Source: Rotaria sp. Silwood1
Lineage: Eukaryota > Rotifera > Eurotatoria > Philodinida > Philodinidae
NCBI GenBank assembly: GCA_905250075.1
Contig: CAJNOP010000056.1
Coordinates: forward strand, 683,899 to 747,898
Reading direction: 5' to 3'
Length of the DNA stretch: 64,000 nucleotides
The notes beneath the pieces were generated by a model that saw only the letters and a list, made by a program, of their open reading frames with translations, did not search any database and was not told where the DNA came from. Both the position numbers and the translations under genes were made by a program. Numbering within the stretch: the first letter of the stretch is position 1; each line of letters begins with the position of its first letter. This document shows positions 13,691 through 27,480 of this stretch, piece by piece.

Positions 13691-13979
13691 ATTGCCATCT
13701 ATAAAAAATATTTAGATATTTGCTAAAGAAATAGACTCAATAAAAAACTTTATTATGTGTCTAACATTTACAAATGAGTAAACCACAAAGTATTACACGA
13801 CTATTGTGAAATGACGTTTATCATTCTGTTCTGTTCTTTGTTGTACGACCACATTAATATATATATATATATGCATTTCCAATGTAGCCTTCAAGCATTC
13901 AAATTTTTATTCAGTTCAAACAACTAACTGAATTTTACGTTGAGTTTTTTCTTTTCATCAAAAATATTATATGCATTTT

Positions 13980-13981
13980 AG
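13980..13981 (+). promoter_or_regulatory. Putative spliced-leader acceptor before the PARP gene
   Basis: GCATTTTAG ends here, 20 bases before the ATG at 14002. It looks like a 3' splice site with no matching upstream donor exon that I can find. Bdelloids are known to trans-splice a leader onto mRNAs, so this is a candidate trans-splice site. An unseen upstream exon is the alternative. Confidence 0.4.
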
Positions 13982-14001
13982 AAATAAAGAAAAGAATTCT
14001 T

Positions 14002-17000
14002 ATGGGCATAAGCGATTGGTCGGACGAAGGCAAACATAAAGTGGTAAACAAAAAAACATCATTTATAGTTGCGGCTAGAAATAGTTTAGTTGATAGATTT
14101 TTAGTTTTTTTAATATTTTCTATTTTAGAGATTTCAAAAAGGTAAAGAACCATCATCATCTGAAGAAGAAGATGATGAAGAAATGATTGACATGCCAGTT
14201 CGACGTTCTGTAAAAAAGAGTGCAACCAAGGCAACAACTAACAACAAACGAGTAACAATAGAAAAATGAAACTCCGGTAGTTTGCTTAATTATAAAGTGA
14301 ATATGTATTTTTAGAAAAAAATCCAATCCAAAAACATAAATACTCGAGGCAAGTCACGAAAGCAAGTTGTCAATACAGGATTAGATGGAAAATATTGGAA
14401 TGTAAGTTGAGAATTTTTCAAATATTCAATCGAGTTTCGAAAATTTGAAAACAAATTATTTATCAAAAATAAGATAAAAGAATTGGAGTAGAATTGATCA
14501 CAAGAAATAATTCTTTTTTCAAGTGTAAATTGACGGGCTCCGGCAAAAGAATTTTTTTTTCGGAGCTTTTGACCTTGAAGAAAATTCTACTAGAGATTTG
14601 TTTCAAGCTGAAAATAAAGATTTCAGCTCGATTCATTCATTTTATGAAGGTTTTCCTTAAGATTATTGATCAGAATATAAGTGTCTATGTGTCCCGAATT
14701 TCTCTACCATGTCAAATGCTTGAAAATTCGAGTTGGTTTTAACATATAGCGAGAACGTGACGCTACAACTCAACAGTGCCCCATTTTTGATTTTTTTCTA
14801 TTTTATGGTGCTCGACAGTTTCTCTGATAAAGTATGGAAAAATTGGAAAGTCCGACTCTGTTAAGTAGTACAGCCAGTTTTTACTTTCACGTTGACGCAA
14901 AATTAGAGTTTGTTGGATTCAAAATTTTCTCATTCGAACTTGGACTCGGTCAAATCGTCATTTGATACTCTCAATGACATTGACATATTCTAATCGGAAT
15001 AGGATTGGTTCCCGACAGATATGAAATACTGTTTTATTTGGTTTTCTTCTGTTCGGTGACTAGCGCACCCTACACACTTTTGAGACGGCGATACCTTATC
15101 GGATCTGAGTCCCACCTGATGAAGTCTATATCAAGTCCAGCTTTCTGGCGTTTAAAATGGTGAAGAGATTTGAAACGCGTGGAAACATTAAAAACAAAAA
15201 CCTTATTGTGAGGAAAAATGCAAATAAGTGTCAACACTATAATTCAAGACTTCTTCCTTCATAAACTGTTATAAAACGCATCTTCTAGTAATTAATGACA
15301 TATCATTGATTAGAACCAATGAAATGAATGTAGATAAAGGTGTGGAAGTCGGTGTGGATATGAATATTTAGTTCACATACACTCACACCTTCACGCCATT
15401 CTATAGCTCTCATATCTGAATGTTGTATTCAACTATCATACTTACCAATGCATGATAGGCCCGTTCACAACTGCTAACAGTCTGTAAATAAGCTTGAAAG
15501 ACTTATAAAATTAAAGCTTTTAGAAAAGAAAAACGTTATTTTATTCTGTATGTGAAGGTTTAGAAAAACCTATGTGATATCTTTAGATTCATCCTAAAGT
15601 CATTAATCTACAATGCATTCGAGAGTAGACTCTTTGCTCTATCTAACGAACTATAAATCAGGAAATGGATAACTTTGACCAAAATTCGCATTTTCTAAGA
15701 GGGCTGAAAAATTTACGAATGAAATCAACATGATCAGTTCTTGTGCCAATGATAAGGGTTTTAAAAGTATGATATATATCCATCTGCTGAGTACTTAATG
15801 AATCTTGAATATCAATACAATAGATTATCGATAGAAAACTTTTCTAAACTTCAATAATTTTTTCTCAGGATTTTGAATCTGATCGACATACTAATGGAGG
15901 TGTGATTAATTACCGACAACTCAATGGTGATGATGTATCATTATCTTCATCAGAATCATCATCTGAAGACACGGCTGATACATTATCAAAGGCATCATCA
16001 TCAGATGACGATAATAATGATGTTTTATATGAAAATAAAACATTTGTTACATGTCGAAGTCCATCAGATTCATTTTATCTTTGTCAAGTTTTACAAGATG
16101 TTTATACAAATACAAAAAAAATTCGTATTCGTTGGTGTTCTATAGTTGGTGACAATGGTGATGATACAAAAATTGGTATCAATACACGTTTTAAATTGGA
16201 TTATAGGGATACACTTGATCCGGACACAATTTTAACAAGTATATCAGATGTTATTTATCATGATGATAATAATACAATATCATTAAAGAAAGAAGATATT
16301 GTTGAAACAAAACGTTTATTACAAAAATCAATTTGTGATGAATCACTTTCATCTGATGATATGATGGATTTATCAACAGAACATAATGTGAAAAAGAAAT
16401 TACCCAGTCATATACATTTTGAATCAAGTAGTGAAGATGAATCAAGTAGTTCTTCTGCTTCACAATCATCGACAACAATTTCGACAGCAAATAAAAAACG
16501 AAAACGTGCATCAAATAAACAGAAATCTCGTAAACAACCGGCAAGAAAACGAGCACGTAAAACATCGGATACATCTGGTGATGCAGTTCGTAAGTTTCTT
16601 CTTCTGTCAAAATTCAAAAGTCTGTCCAAGAGTATTGAGACGATTATTTCGATTGTGGATAATGGTCATAAAATGTCGTATGACTGTATTAAATTTTCCA
16701 ATATTTTGTTTTTTGAGATGACAGATTATGATGTCGTCCTCTTGGATTTTATTCATTTTGAGGAATTATACCTGATTTATGAAGCGGACATAGGCGCATG
16801 ACTGAATTACCATAACTGGACTTCAAGTTTGAGTACAATCGCCAAGAGTTAAGAAAAATAGTTTAATAATAAATACAATAAACAAAATCTTTCTATAGAA
16901 AAGTTGCACTTTACATTAAACATTCGACTATAAATAGATAAGAAAAGAAAAATTTCAAAAATATAAGAAACACTATTTTTGAAGAAGAAAGAAAGAAAGA

Positions 17001-20000
17001 AAGATTATGACTAAATTACGTTCATCGAAGTATTACTTCTACTAACGAAAATAAATTTCATAACAAGTGACAAAACTTTGTTCTCTGAGCCATAACTAAA
17101 TAGCCTATTAGAAGTATCTTACCTTATTATGTGATAAGTGTCGGAAAAGACATGTTTGCTGATATGAAAAATTTTAAAATAAAAATCAACAATAAAAATT
17201 AATTTTTGGCATTTTACATTTCCGAGAAAAATTCTAATTACTTAAATAAAAAAAAATACATTGTTGAATACTATCTACATTCTTCTAATAGATGATTGTA
17301 ATGATATTAATTAATTGAATAGGTAAACGTCGTCGTCCAGCAAAATCTACGACTAAGAGCACAGTTCGTATAACAAAACGACGACAAAAGAAAACTTCCT
17401 CTGAAAAATCTGATAATGAAGATGAAACATCTAAATCCAAGACAAAAAGTATATTTTGTTTTTTTTTTCATTTAAAAAATTTTCAAATCAATATCAAATA
17501 TTTTTAGCAAAAAAACCTGCTACAACACCAAAAGCACAATTATTTAAAGTATATAGTAATCGTTTACTCAAAGAAAACACTACAATAACAAAATATAATA
17601 AAGAACCATTTTTCGAAGACAAGTAAATTCATTTATTATTAAATAAAAATTTTTTTGAAAAGAAAAATTGAATTGATTTCTTTTTGTCTTTAGTTTACCT
17701 GTACCATTTATTTCATCATTTATTCAAAGTAAATTAGCTATTCGTGCTGTAATGATAAATGATTCAAAACTATTAAAAAGTCTTATTAATGATGTTCATC
17801 GTGTTTGTTCGGTAAAAAAATGATAATTAGCAAAATAAAATAAGAATCATTATTTATTTCTATTTATAGGTACATGTAACACGTAGTCTTTATAATGATT
17901 TATCAGCATTACATTATGCAATTAAAAATAATAATATTAATATGGTTAAAATTTTACTTGGTGATATTAAATCACCGAAAAAAAATCGATGTCCTTTTCC
18001 AACTGTTTCAATGACAAGACAAAATACAGGAAGGTAAATATAAATGATTTTTATATTTATATTTATATTTCTAAAATTGAAAAATATTCATCTTAATCTA
18101 GAGCTAATATTCGCACATTTGGTTTTCGAACAGCTACAATAATGGCAAGTCGTGGAGCTAAAGAAGGCAATAATGCATTAAACAAAGTAATTTTTCTTTA
18201 TTCTGTTTTTGTCTTTGTATTTAATACATTATGTAAAATGATTTTTTTTTCTCTCAGGATCAAATGCATTCAACAGCATTTGCTAATGGTGTTGAAATAA
18301 TTTCTTATGCTTTAAAAAATAATTGTTCAAATGAAATATATGACTTACTTTGCGCAGCATTTGAACATGCAGTAAAAATTGTTTTCATGTTTTTATTTAT
18401 TTTAAAAATTTTTATACATTTTTGTTTAGCATAATTCAGTTTATGATAATATTCATAAAATAATTCAAGCTGGTCATCGTAAATTAGCTGCAAGTATTAT
18501 TGATGAAATAAAAGATAATATATTTCATGGTTTTAATTATCTTCATTATCAAGTTTGTTTTTATTAAATAATTTATTACTAAGATTTATTTTATCTTTAA
18601 AAAAGGTTTTATTTTATGATAATGAAGATATAACAATAAATCGTGCAGCAAGTGTTATCAAAAAAACTCGAGCTAATTTTATGGTAAATATTTATTAACG
18701 AATCATGGAAAAGTTTTTGAGACAAGATATTTATTGACTTTTGATATAATTTCGACGAGTTAAAACTATGAGTTAGGATGCTTTTTTCGAATAAGGACTT
18801 ATAAATTTTGTTGAAGAGTAGTGAAATAATCTCCGAAAAACTGAAGAAATTAGTTGGTATGGAAATCTTTTTTTTTGCATGTTTTTGTAGTTTCACTATT
18901 GCGATTCGAAACTAAAAGTTAGGATCTTTATTTATATTGCAGCTTGTAGATTAGAAGCTATCCTACAAAATATGTTATCTTTGTTTTTCATAAATGTTCA
19001 TTTTTGAAAAATCGACAACCGCTTAACGTTGAAAGATGCTTTTAAAAAACGTTCTTACAGTCTCTCACTTGAGTAAAAACAATAGCTTAGGTCAATATCA
19101 CATGTTGTAGAGAGATTATTTCACTAGTCTTCAAGGAAATTTCTAAGTCCACATTTGAAAAGAGTATTCTAACTCATAGCTTATGACCCGTTAAAAATAC
19201 TTTCATGTAAGTTCAAATTAAACAAATATATTGTCTAAAAAACTTTTCGATCATTCATTGTTACTTTTTATTTTTCTACTTTGATATTACACGTATTTTA
19301 GATAACACCGATACATTGTGCTGCAATAAATCCAAATGTAAAATATTTAAAACAATTATTAAATACAATGCCAGAATATAATATTCTTGATAAATATGAA
19401 CGAAGACCAATACATTTTGCTGCTGCATGTGAAGGATCAGATCCACTTGAATATCTTTTATCAAAGTAAAATTAATTTGAAATTAATAAGTAAATAAAAA
19501 CTTGGTTTTTTCTTCAAATTAAATAGACATGTTAATTTTAATGATATTGATCGTGGTGGAAATTCACCATTACATATTGCTGTTATGAATGGTCGTGCAA
19601 TAAATGCAGAAATATTATTACGTACAGCAAAAGAAAAAACAACATCAAATGAAGCTGAAGAACAGATAATTCAGGAAAAATTTGGTCTTGCTTCAATTAA
19701 TCGTATGAATAAATCACGTTTTTATCCTTTACATTTAGCTGTTCTTAATAATCATTTAGTATGTAAACTTCTTGCATTAGAAAAAAAAACATTTCATAAT
19801 TTAATTCTTATAGAATTGTCTACAAGTTTTACTTGAATATGGGGCTAATGCTGATATTTGTACAAGTACATCATCAGGAAAATTAACACCATTAATGTTA
19901 GCTTGTCAAAAAGGTTATTTAAATATAGTTCAACATTTAATTGAACATGGAGCTAAAGTTGAAGCTCGTGATCGCTTTCAACGAACACCACTTATACATG

Positions 20001-23000
20001 CATGTATGTGTGGTAATGCACATGTTGTTTCATATTTACTTCGTTTGGGTGCTAATGCAAATGTATATGATTCATCATTGAATACAGCTTTACATTATGC
20101 TATAGCTAATGGATGGTATTTTTGTGTAAGATTATTACTTGAAGCTGGTGCAAATTTAAATTGTGTTAATTTATGGCAAACAACTTGTTTAGCAGCAGGA
20201 TTTTTAAAAGGACATTATGGTCTATGTGATTATCTTCTTACGGATCATCATGTTGATATTAATTTTAAAACAGATGATGGTTTAACTCTTGTTATGTTAA
20301 CTGTTGGTCTTGAAGTAACATCATCAGCTATAGAACAACTCGAATATGTTGTAGAAAAACATAAAGCTGATTGTACAACTACAGATGCTAATGGAAGTAA
20401 TGCTGTAAGTTTTATTGGATTGTAAGAATATTATATAGTTTTTATAATTTATTTTTCTTTGTTTGGTTTAGTTACATTATTTAGCTGAAAATATATCGGG
20501 TCAAGATACACATAATATGGTGAGATACAATATAAAGCAATATTTTTCTTTTATACGTTTTTTTTTTTTGTACTTTTCGTTTAGGATGAAGACACTAAAA
20601 AAGCTCTTCGTGATAATTATTTTAAAATGGCTAAAATTCTTCTTTCTCATAAATGTGATCCAAATAAAATGAATAACAAAGCACAAACACCATTAATGCT
20701 TGCACTTGAAGCAGGAAATTTTATACTTGTTGATTATTTAATTGATAATGCTAAAATTGAGATTAATTCTGATATAAGTCATGATGGTAAAACACTTCTA
20801 CATTATTTTGCAAAAAAATGTCATAAATATGATCTTATTAAATCATTACTAAAATTAGTAAGTTATTTTTCTTTGATAATCTATTTGTGGATTTTTTTTT
20901 TCTTGTAGCCAATTAATGATGAAATTAAAAAAATGGGTCAAATATTTGATAATAATGGTCGAACACCATTTCATTATTGTGCTTCAAAATTTGATGAATT
21001 TTGTCAACGATTTAAAGTAAAGAAATAAATATATATTTAAATTATTAAAACAAAACTCAATAATTTTTATTATTTAGTCTTCAAAAGGTACAGATCAGTT
21101 AAAGAAATCCTATCAATCAATTGTTCAAATGATTGAATATTGTCTTGAATCAGCTGAATGTAATCCTGATATTGAAATAAAAACAATAGATGACTTAAAA
21201 AAATCTAACAAAGATGACGATGACAATGATGAATATGAAAGTTTAGGTGGTGAAGATCAAGAAGAAGAAACAAGTGATGATAATGATGAAGAAGATGATG
21301 ATGAAGGTGAAGATGAACAAACATCAAATGAAAATTCTCAAAATCTTGATGATATGTTTGCTATCGGCAATAAAAAATCTGACTTGAAACCCAAAGAAAC
21401 AAGTGTCTTCTTTTTATTACGAACTGTTTCATTTGCTGATGATACAATGAAACATCCATTAGAAGTTTTTCTTAAAAAAACAACAAATCTTAATGTACTT
21501 CATCATAAAACTCATCGTACACCATTATTAGAAGCTATTTATCTTGAACAATTTAAAACAGCAGAAATGTTAATTCATAATTCATTATGTGATATTAATT
21601 TATCAACATCAAATCGTTCAGATGAACGTCAAAACACACCATTAATTTTAGCATGCAAATTACAATTATTATCTGTAGTACGTAATTTATTAGAACATAA
21701 ACAATGTAATATTACATTATATGATTATGAAAATAATCAAGCAATACATTATTATTTACAAACATCAAATCGTTCGTGTGAATATTTAGATATATTAAAT
21801 ATATTTATTAAAAAACTTAAATTAACAACAATAAATGCTTTAAATATTCTTGGAAAACATCAACGTACACCTTTGCATATTGCTGTTTATCATAATTTAG
21901 GTACTATTGATGCAATAACAGATGTTGAAAAAATATTAATTGATAATGGAAGTGATTTAATGATTCAAGATGATTTGGGAAATATACCCTTACATAATGT
22001 TTTTCTAAATAAAAAAGTTGGTGATGATCCTGTAGAATTATGTGTTTTACTTATGAAAACAATGAAATACAAACTCATTGATACAATAAATAATGATGGA
22101 AATACTCCTTTACATTTAGCAGTGGTAAGTTTTCATATACAAATCAAGCAGAACATTCATATTAATTATCTTCTTTTTTTCTTTCTTAGACAAAATGTTC
22201 TACAGTATGTGTAATGCTTTTACAACAACATAATGCCAGTTTATTAATTGAAAATAATTTATCTAATTCAATAATTGGTACTTGTGTTGCATCAGATCAT
22301 TTAAATTTATTTATAACATTTCTTCAACAATCTAATGATATTGATCTTATAAAACTATACACTCTACCTATTGAAAATATACCATCAAAAACTACTGAAG
22401 ACACTCCTACGACTCAGCAAAGTTTATTTCCGCGACCCACGGTACCACGAAGACAATTAATTACTCATCAAATACAAAAATCAGTTAAGAAAAAAGAAAA
22501 ACCAGTAAAAAAAGATAATAATAATGATAATTGGAAATGGAAATATAGTGAAATAAAAAATTCTAAAGAATATAATCAATATTCATTAATATATTTAATA
22601 ATTGAACGTGATTGGCAAGGTGCATTATCATTAGTTCTTAATGAAATTGATCGTTTTCATTTAAGTTATATACAAATAATCGAAGCAGCTGTATTGAATA
22701 ATAAACTTAATCTTGTTCATCGTCTATTATTACGTTTAAAAGATGAAATTAGTTTTAATGAAACAAATTCACACAAACAAAATATATTTCATTTAATTGC
22801 TAATATGAATGAATATAATGAACCTTTATTAAAACAAATACTTTTATTTCTTTATGGATATGATTTTAATTGGAATACATCAGATGAATATGGTTCTTAT
22901 CCATTACATTATGCATGTGTTAAACAAAATTTTATTTTTATTGATTTCATACGTGATAAATATTCAAGAATGTTTAATTTAAATCAATCTGATTCATTTG

Positions 23001-26000
23001 GTAATACAGCTAATAGTTTATTATTTTGGTCATTACCATATAAAACATCATTTTCAAATGAAAAACTTCGTTTATTAATTACATCAGGAAAACAAATAGA
23101 TTGTTTATGCAATTATGATAATGAAATACCTATGAATCCATTATCGTTTGGTTATATTGATTCATCAATCAAAGACATTTCTTATCCACCAGTTAAATCT
23201 AATCATATACGAACATCACCATTAATTCATGCAATCGTTCATAATAATTTTGAATTAGTTAAATTTTTACTTGAACTTAATGCTGATGTCAATTATCCAG
23301 ATGAACATAAACAAACGCCACTCATGCATGCTGTTATTCAGGTAAACGAAATCAAAAGTTTTTTTTTTTAGAAAAGTTGAAAACATGATTTCGATAAATA
23401 ATTCTTAGAATATGAGCATAGAGTGTAAGTTATTCTTAGAAACTACATCGAACTTGTTGACGACAAAAAGTGAATGTTAATGGAGGAAAAAAATATTTCA
23501 CAACGACAATAAATACCTAATCATTTTTAACTGTCCATTTCGTCTGTTAACGTTAGTTTTCGACTAAGTATTTTAGTTGATTTTTGAATGATTCATGTCT
23601 TCATTTGAACAATTGTTTCTTCAAAGTAACATATTTAAAAATGAAATGGAATTATTTCTAAAAATAATTCATACAAAAACGCTCATAAGTTTAATTAATA
23701 ATTTAGAAACATTTCTACATCTGACAATAGGTTTTGAATTTTAAAAGAAAATGATTGGCATGTAATTTTGAATTGTCATTATTTAAAGCTAAACACTTAC
23801 TGACAATTTTCAATTTATCTATTCAGTGGAACTAGGAGTGGTTGTTTAGGTTTGAATATCTTTTTTTTAAATTTTTCTATGGAACAACCTTTGTCAACAA
23901 CACTCCTTTTCCTCGTAAAGCTCATACAAAAAAACAAATAGAAAAAAGATAATGACACAAATTCGATTCAAATGATAAATCTACTAAATTGGATTCCACT
24001 TCCTACAAATGCGAAAAACATACATTTCTTCTTTTTTTTCTTTATTCATTATGAATGTTATCTCATTTCTTTACCCTTTACATCTGAAGATTAATTTTTC
24101 ATAATTTATTTTTTTTCTCTATAGAATAATATCGACATAGTTAAATTACTTTTGAATAAAAATTATTCTCCTGATGATAATCAAAATGAAACACCAACAC
24201 ATAAACCAGTGCGTTATCGAAAAGGACGACAACCTAAAGCTCGACAACGAAAGTTTTTTCTTGGTGTTACTACAACCGACACAGATGAAACATCAAATAA
24301 TAAGAAAGCAAAAAAATTTCAAAAAACATCGTCAATTAATTTAAATGCAATTGATATTCATGGACGTACATGTATTCATCATTTAATTCAACCATTTTCT
24401 GACGGTTCATATACAAATAATATTGATATACTTCATTTATTACATTCTTGTGGTGCTTCATTAACAATGACTGATTTGTCTGGTTTAACACCATTAGAAT
24501 ATAGTATTAGAAATAATTGTCAACACTTACATGAAGAAATAACAAAATTAATTCGTAATAAAACAAGTGCATTTAAATCAACAAAAGAAAAATTTTATGT
24601 AAATGATCCAAATCAAAAACTTCTAGTTAAAACAGATTTTTATAATGATGCTCAAAATTTAATTAATGAATATATTTCAAATCATCCAGCAAATAAATCT
24701 AATAATATTGAATATAAAGTCGATCGATTATCTGGTATGAGTTTAACAGGTGAAGTTTTAATTGATACAGATAAAAATGAACCATATGATGTACGTCTTA
24801 CAAAAACAGATGTTGGTTATGGTACATATGGATTATATAATTTTTATCGTATGCAAATAATTAAACATAAAAGTAAGAATAATTTGTACTTTTTATTCAC
24901 ACGTTGGGGTCGAATGGGTAATGCTGAAGGTCAACACCAATTAACACCATTTATAACATTTGATGAATGTCGAAAAGAATTTTTAAAAGTTTTTCGTGAA
25001 AAAACCGGTAATGCATGGAAAGATACAGATCAATTTCAAGCAAAACCAAAAAAATATTCACTAGTACAATTAAATGAACGTGAAATGAAAAAATATTCAA
25101 ATGTACCTATTGATTTTGATCGATTACAAGCTGAACATGAACAACCAGCATCACAACTTCAAGCATCTGTTTATAAAAATTTGATGCGAACATTAATTAA
25201 TCGTCAAGCTTTTCGCAATAATATACATAAAACTACATTAGATATTGAATGGATGCCTGTATCACAATTAAAACGTGAAACATTAGAAAAAGCACGTGAT
25301 TTATTAATAAAAATAAAAGAAACAATTGAAAAAAAGAATAAATTTACGAAAGAAATTCAGCATAAAAGAACAACTGATCAAAAAAATGAAATAAAATCAA
25401 TTTTGGAATCCATTTATCAATATACAAATGAGTATTATACATTAATACCATTAAATGGTTATGCTGATGAAAAGTTAGCTGTTATTGATGATGAAAATTC
25501 ATTAAAAGCACAAGAGAAAATACTTGATGATTTATTTGAATTGGAATTATCATATAAAATTTTATTAGGTGCACAAGCCAATGTAAAATCTATTTCACCA
25601 TTAGATTATTTATATAAATCAATGAATTGTCAATTTCAAGCTTTAAATAAAGATGATATTGATTCTCAACTTATCTTACGTTACATATGGACTACTGCAC
25701 CTGATGTAAAAATAGAACAAATATTTAAAATTGCACGACCAAATGAAGATGAACGATTGATGAAATGTAATTTAAGTAACCATTGTTTATTATGGCATGG
25801 AACTGGTATTTGTAATTTAATTAGTATACTTACTCGAGGTATTTTATATTTATATTTATGGTTTTTGTTTTAATAAACCTTAGTAATCTCTAGTAATAGT
25901 TAAACAAAGATCGTCAGTTTAGGATCTAATCGTTTTTTTCTTATCAGTTGTTATTTTTTAGTGACAAAAAATTGAAGATAATTTTTTTCTTAGGTCTTCT

Positions 26001-26566
26001 CGTTGGATCTTTAGCAGCAAGAGCAACTGGAAGTTTGTTTGGAACAGTAATGAAAATTGTTATAAACAATAGATGAATTTTATCTTTTTTATTTTTCTAG
26101 GGAATCTATACAGCAGATACATTCGCAAAGAGTCTTGGCTATTGTTCCGGTGTTAAACAAAATGATGATGAACGATGTTTTATGCTTTTATGCGAAGTTG
26201 CTTTAGGTAAAATGAAAGAAGTTGGTGTACAACGCAATGATGAGGAGGAGGAAGAGGAAGCTGATGATGATGATGATGATAAACCACTTGATTTCAAACG
26301 ATTTCAAAGTCGAAAAGGTGTCGGTCGACGTATACCTGATCCAAAACATACAATAACTCGAAATGATGGTTTGTTTGTTTATTTTTTGAAATGAAAAGAT
26401 TTTCTAAAAGAATCTCTTGATGATTTTAGGTGTACAAATACCACTTGGTCAACTAATTGATAATAAAGATTTTGGTGGAAGTTATTATGGTCTTAATTAT
26501 AATGAATATATAGTTTATGATGAAACACAAATTGCGCTTCGTTATCTTGTACAATTTCGTCGTTAG
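14002..26566 (+). CDS. Ankyrin-repeat/WGR poly(ADP-ribose) polymerase (PME-5/tankyrase-like)
   Basis: 24 exons, all GT-AG and in phase: 14002-14043, 14129-14251, 14315-14401, 15869-16589, 17323-17448, 17508-17622, 17694-17811, 17870-18033, 18102-18186, 18258-18371, 18430-18552, 18606-18683, 19302-19465, 19527-19758, 19814-20404, 20472-20519, 20585-20857, 20909-21016, 21078-22124, 22190-23341, 24125-25838, 25994-26046, 26101-26368, 26430-26566; 2,560 residues. Order: acidic/Ser-rich N-terminus, Lys/Arg-rich nuclear-localisation stretches (16489-16560, 17325-17400), many ankyrin repeats (17.7-24.5 kb) split by an acidic linker (21.2-21.35 kb), a WGR domain (RWGRMGNAEG, about residue 2090), PARP regulatory helices, and a catalytic domain. 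The H-Y-E triad is visible: His in LLWHGT, Tyr in GIYTADTFAKSLGYC, Glu in YNEYIVY, so chain-forming activity is expected. The ankyrin+WGR layout is that of nematode PME-5 rather than vertebrate tankyrase (SAM, no WGR). Likely role: nuclear DNA-damage ADP-ribosylation. The start is the first ATG after an acceptor-like TTTTAG. Confidence 0.93.
18697..19262. mobile_element. Long inverted-repeat element in PARP intron 12
   Basis: The intron 18684-19301 is almost filled by a foldback. The left arm (about 18697-18833) is the imperfect reverse complement of the right arm (about 19111-19262). Matching landmarks are GAAAAGTTTTTGAGACAA against TTGTCTAAAAAACTTTTC, and CTATGAGTTAGGATG against the reverse complement of TATTCTAACTCATAG. 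There is no reading frame between the arms. I read it as a MITE-like non-autonomous DNA transposon; the superfamily is not assignable. Confidence 0.65.
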
Positions 26567-26569
26567 AAC

Positions 26570-27480
26570 TTTTCCTTTTAAGCTTGATTCATCGTCAACA
26601 TAATCTAGAGTTTTTTAACTTTTATCTTCACACTCTTTTATTTCGTAGCATTTTCTTTGACGCTTTGTTTGTTCTCTTCTTCTTTATTCTATCATGAAAA
26701 TAAAATCCATATGAATATTAGCAAAAGAAAAAGAAAATGAAAATCTGACATTGTTCAAATCACTATTTGTCTAAATTATCAAAGAATATGTAGGAAATGG
26801 TTGTTCAAGAATATTTTCATTTTGACACAAGGATGTTGAATCACAATCTTCATCATCTGATTTTTTATCATCCCAAGTTGACCAAGAGATTTGAGAAGAT
26901 TGTTTAACAGAAGAAGACTTACTAAATAGTAAATAAATAATATTATGAACAAAAATATCAATTAATTATATACATTTCAATAGATCGTGTATTGTTTAGT
27001 AATCGAGAAATCCAAGCATCATTTAATAATCCTGGTTGTTGTTTTTTGTTGAATAGACGTAGAAGATGCTGATAAAACTGATTGTTCTTGTGATTCTTCA
27101 GATTGAATCGTTTCATGTTTATTAAATGTAGGTGGAATAAAATGAGAAGATTTTGATATTTTTGACGCATGACTAGTTTGTCATTACAGCATAACCCCAT
27201 TGATGTGGATTATACCGTTCCAATATAGACATTGGTGCAAGTGGCGATGGTTCTGCTTTAGATACTAAATGTGGTGATACCAATACCTAAATCAATTGAA
27301 TAAATACATCACCGAACAAGAGTCTCTGTTTTGGACAATGTCACAAGGGACGTTCTCCAACTGTTCAGCAGTATCGAAGGGCACGAACTCTTTTCAAGAT
27401 ATCCATAACTCATTTATATCTACATATATATGTAATCTCGCAGTGCTATAGTCAGGAGTTTTTCAACTCATGAGTCGTTT
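26570..27480 (-). pseudogene. Decayed copy of the ZGRF1/MTE1-like gene (exons 5-6 plus introns)
   Basis: Aligns to 35485-36830 on the minus strand, including 3' flank, the intron between exons 5 and 6 and part of intron 4, so it is a DNA-level duplicate and not a retrocopy. Damage relative to the intact gene: loss of the last part of exon 6 (the region coding QTYNWHSLVKSAGQ onward), one extra T in the Gln-rich stretch (frameshift), a deletion of about 32 bases in the TTAMKRSVYDNN region, and loss of the poly-Pro run. Exons 1-4 are not found upstream. It sits tail to tail with, and directly beside, the PARP gene. Confidence 0.8.

Noticed and set aside
13494-13715. Plus-strand 73-codon frame
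   Set aside because: Part of dispersed repeat A; the corresponding part of copy 1 has no open frame.
14494-14742. Plus-strand 82-codon frame in PARP intron 3
   Set aside because: Not connected by phase or splice sites to the flanking PARP exons and no protein-like composition.
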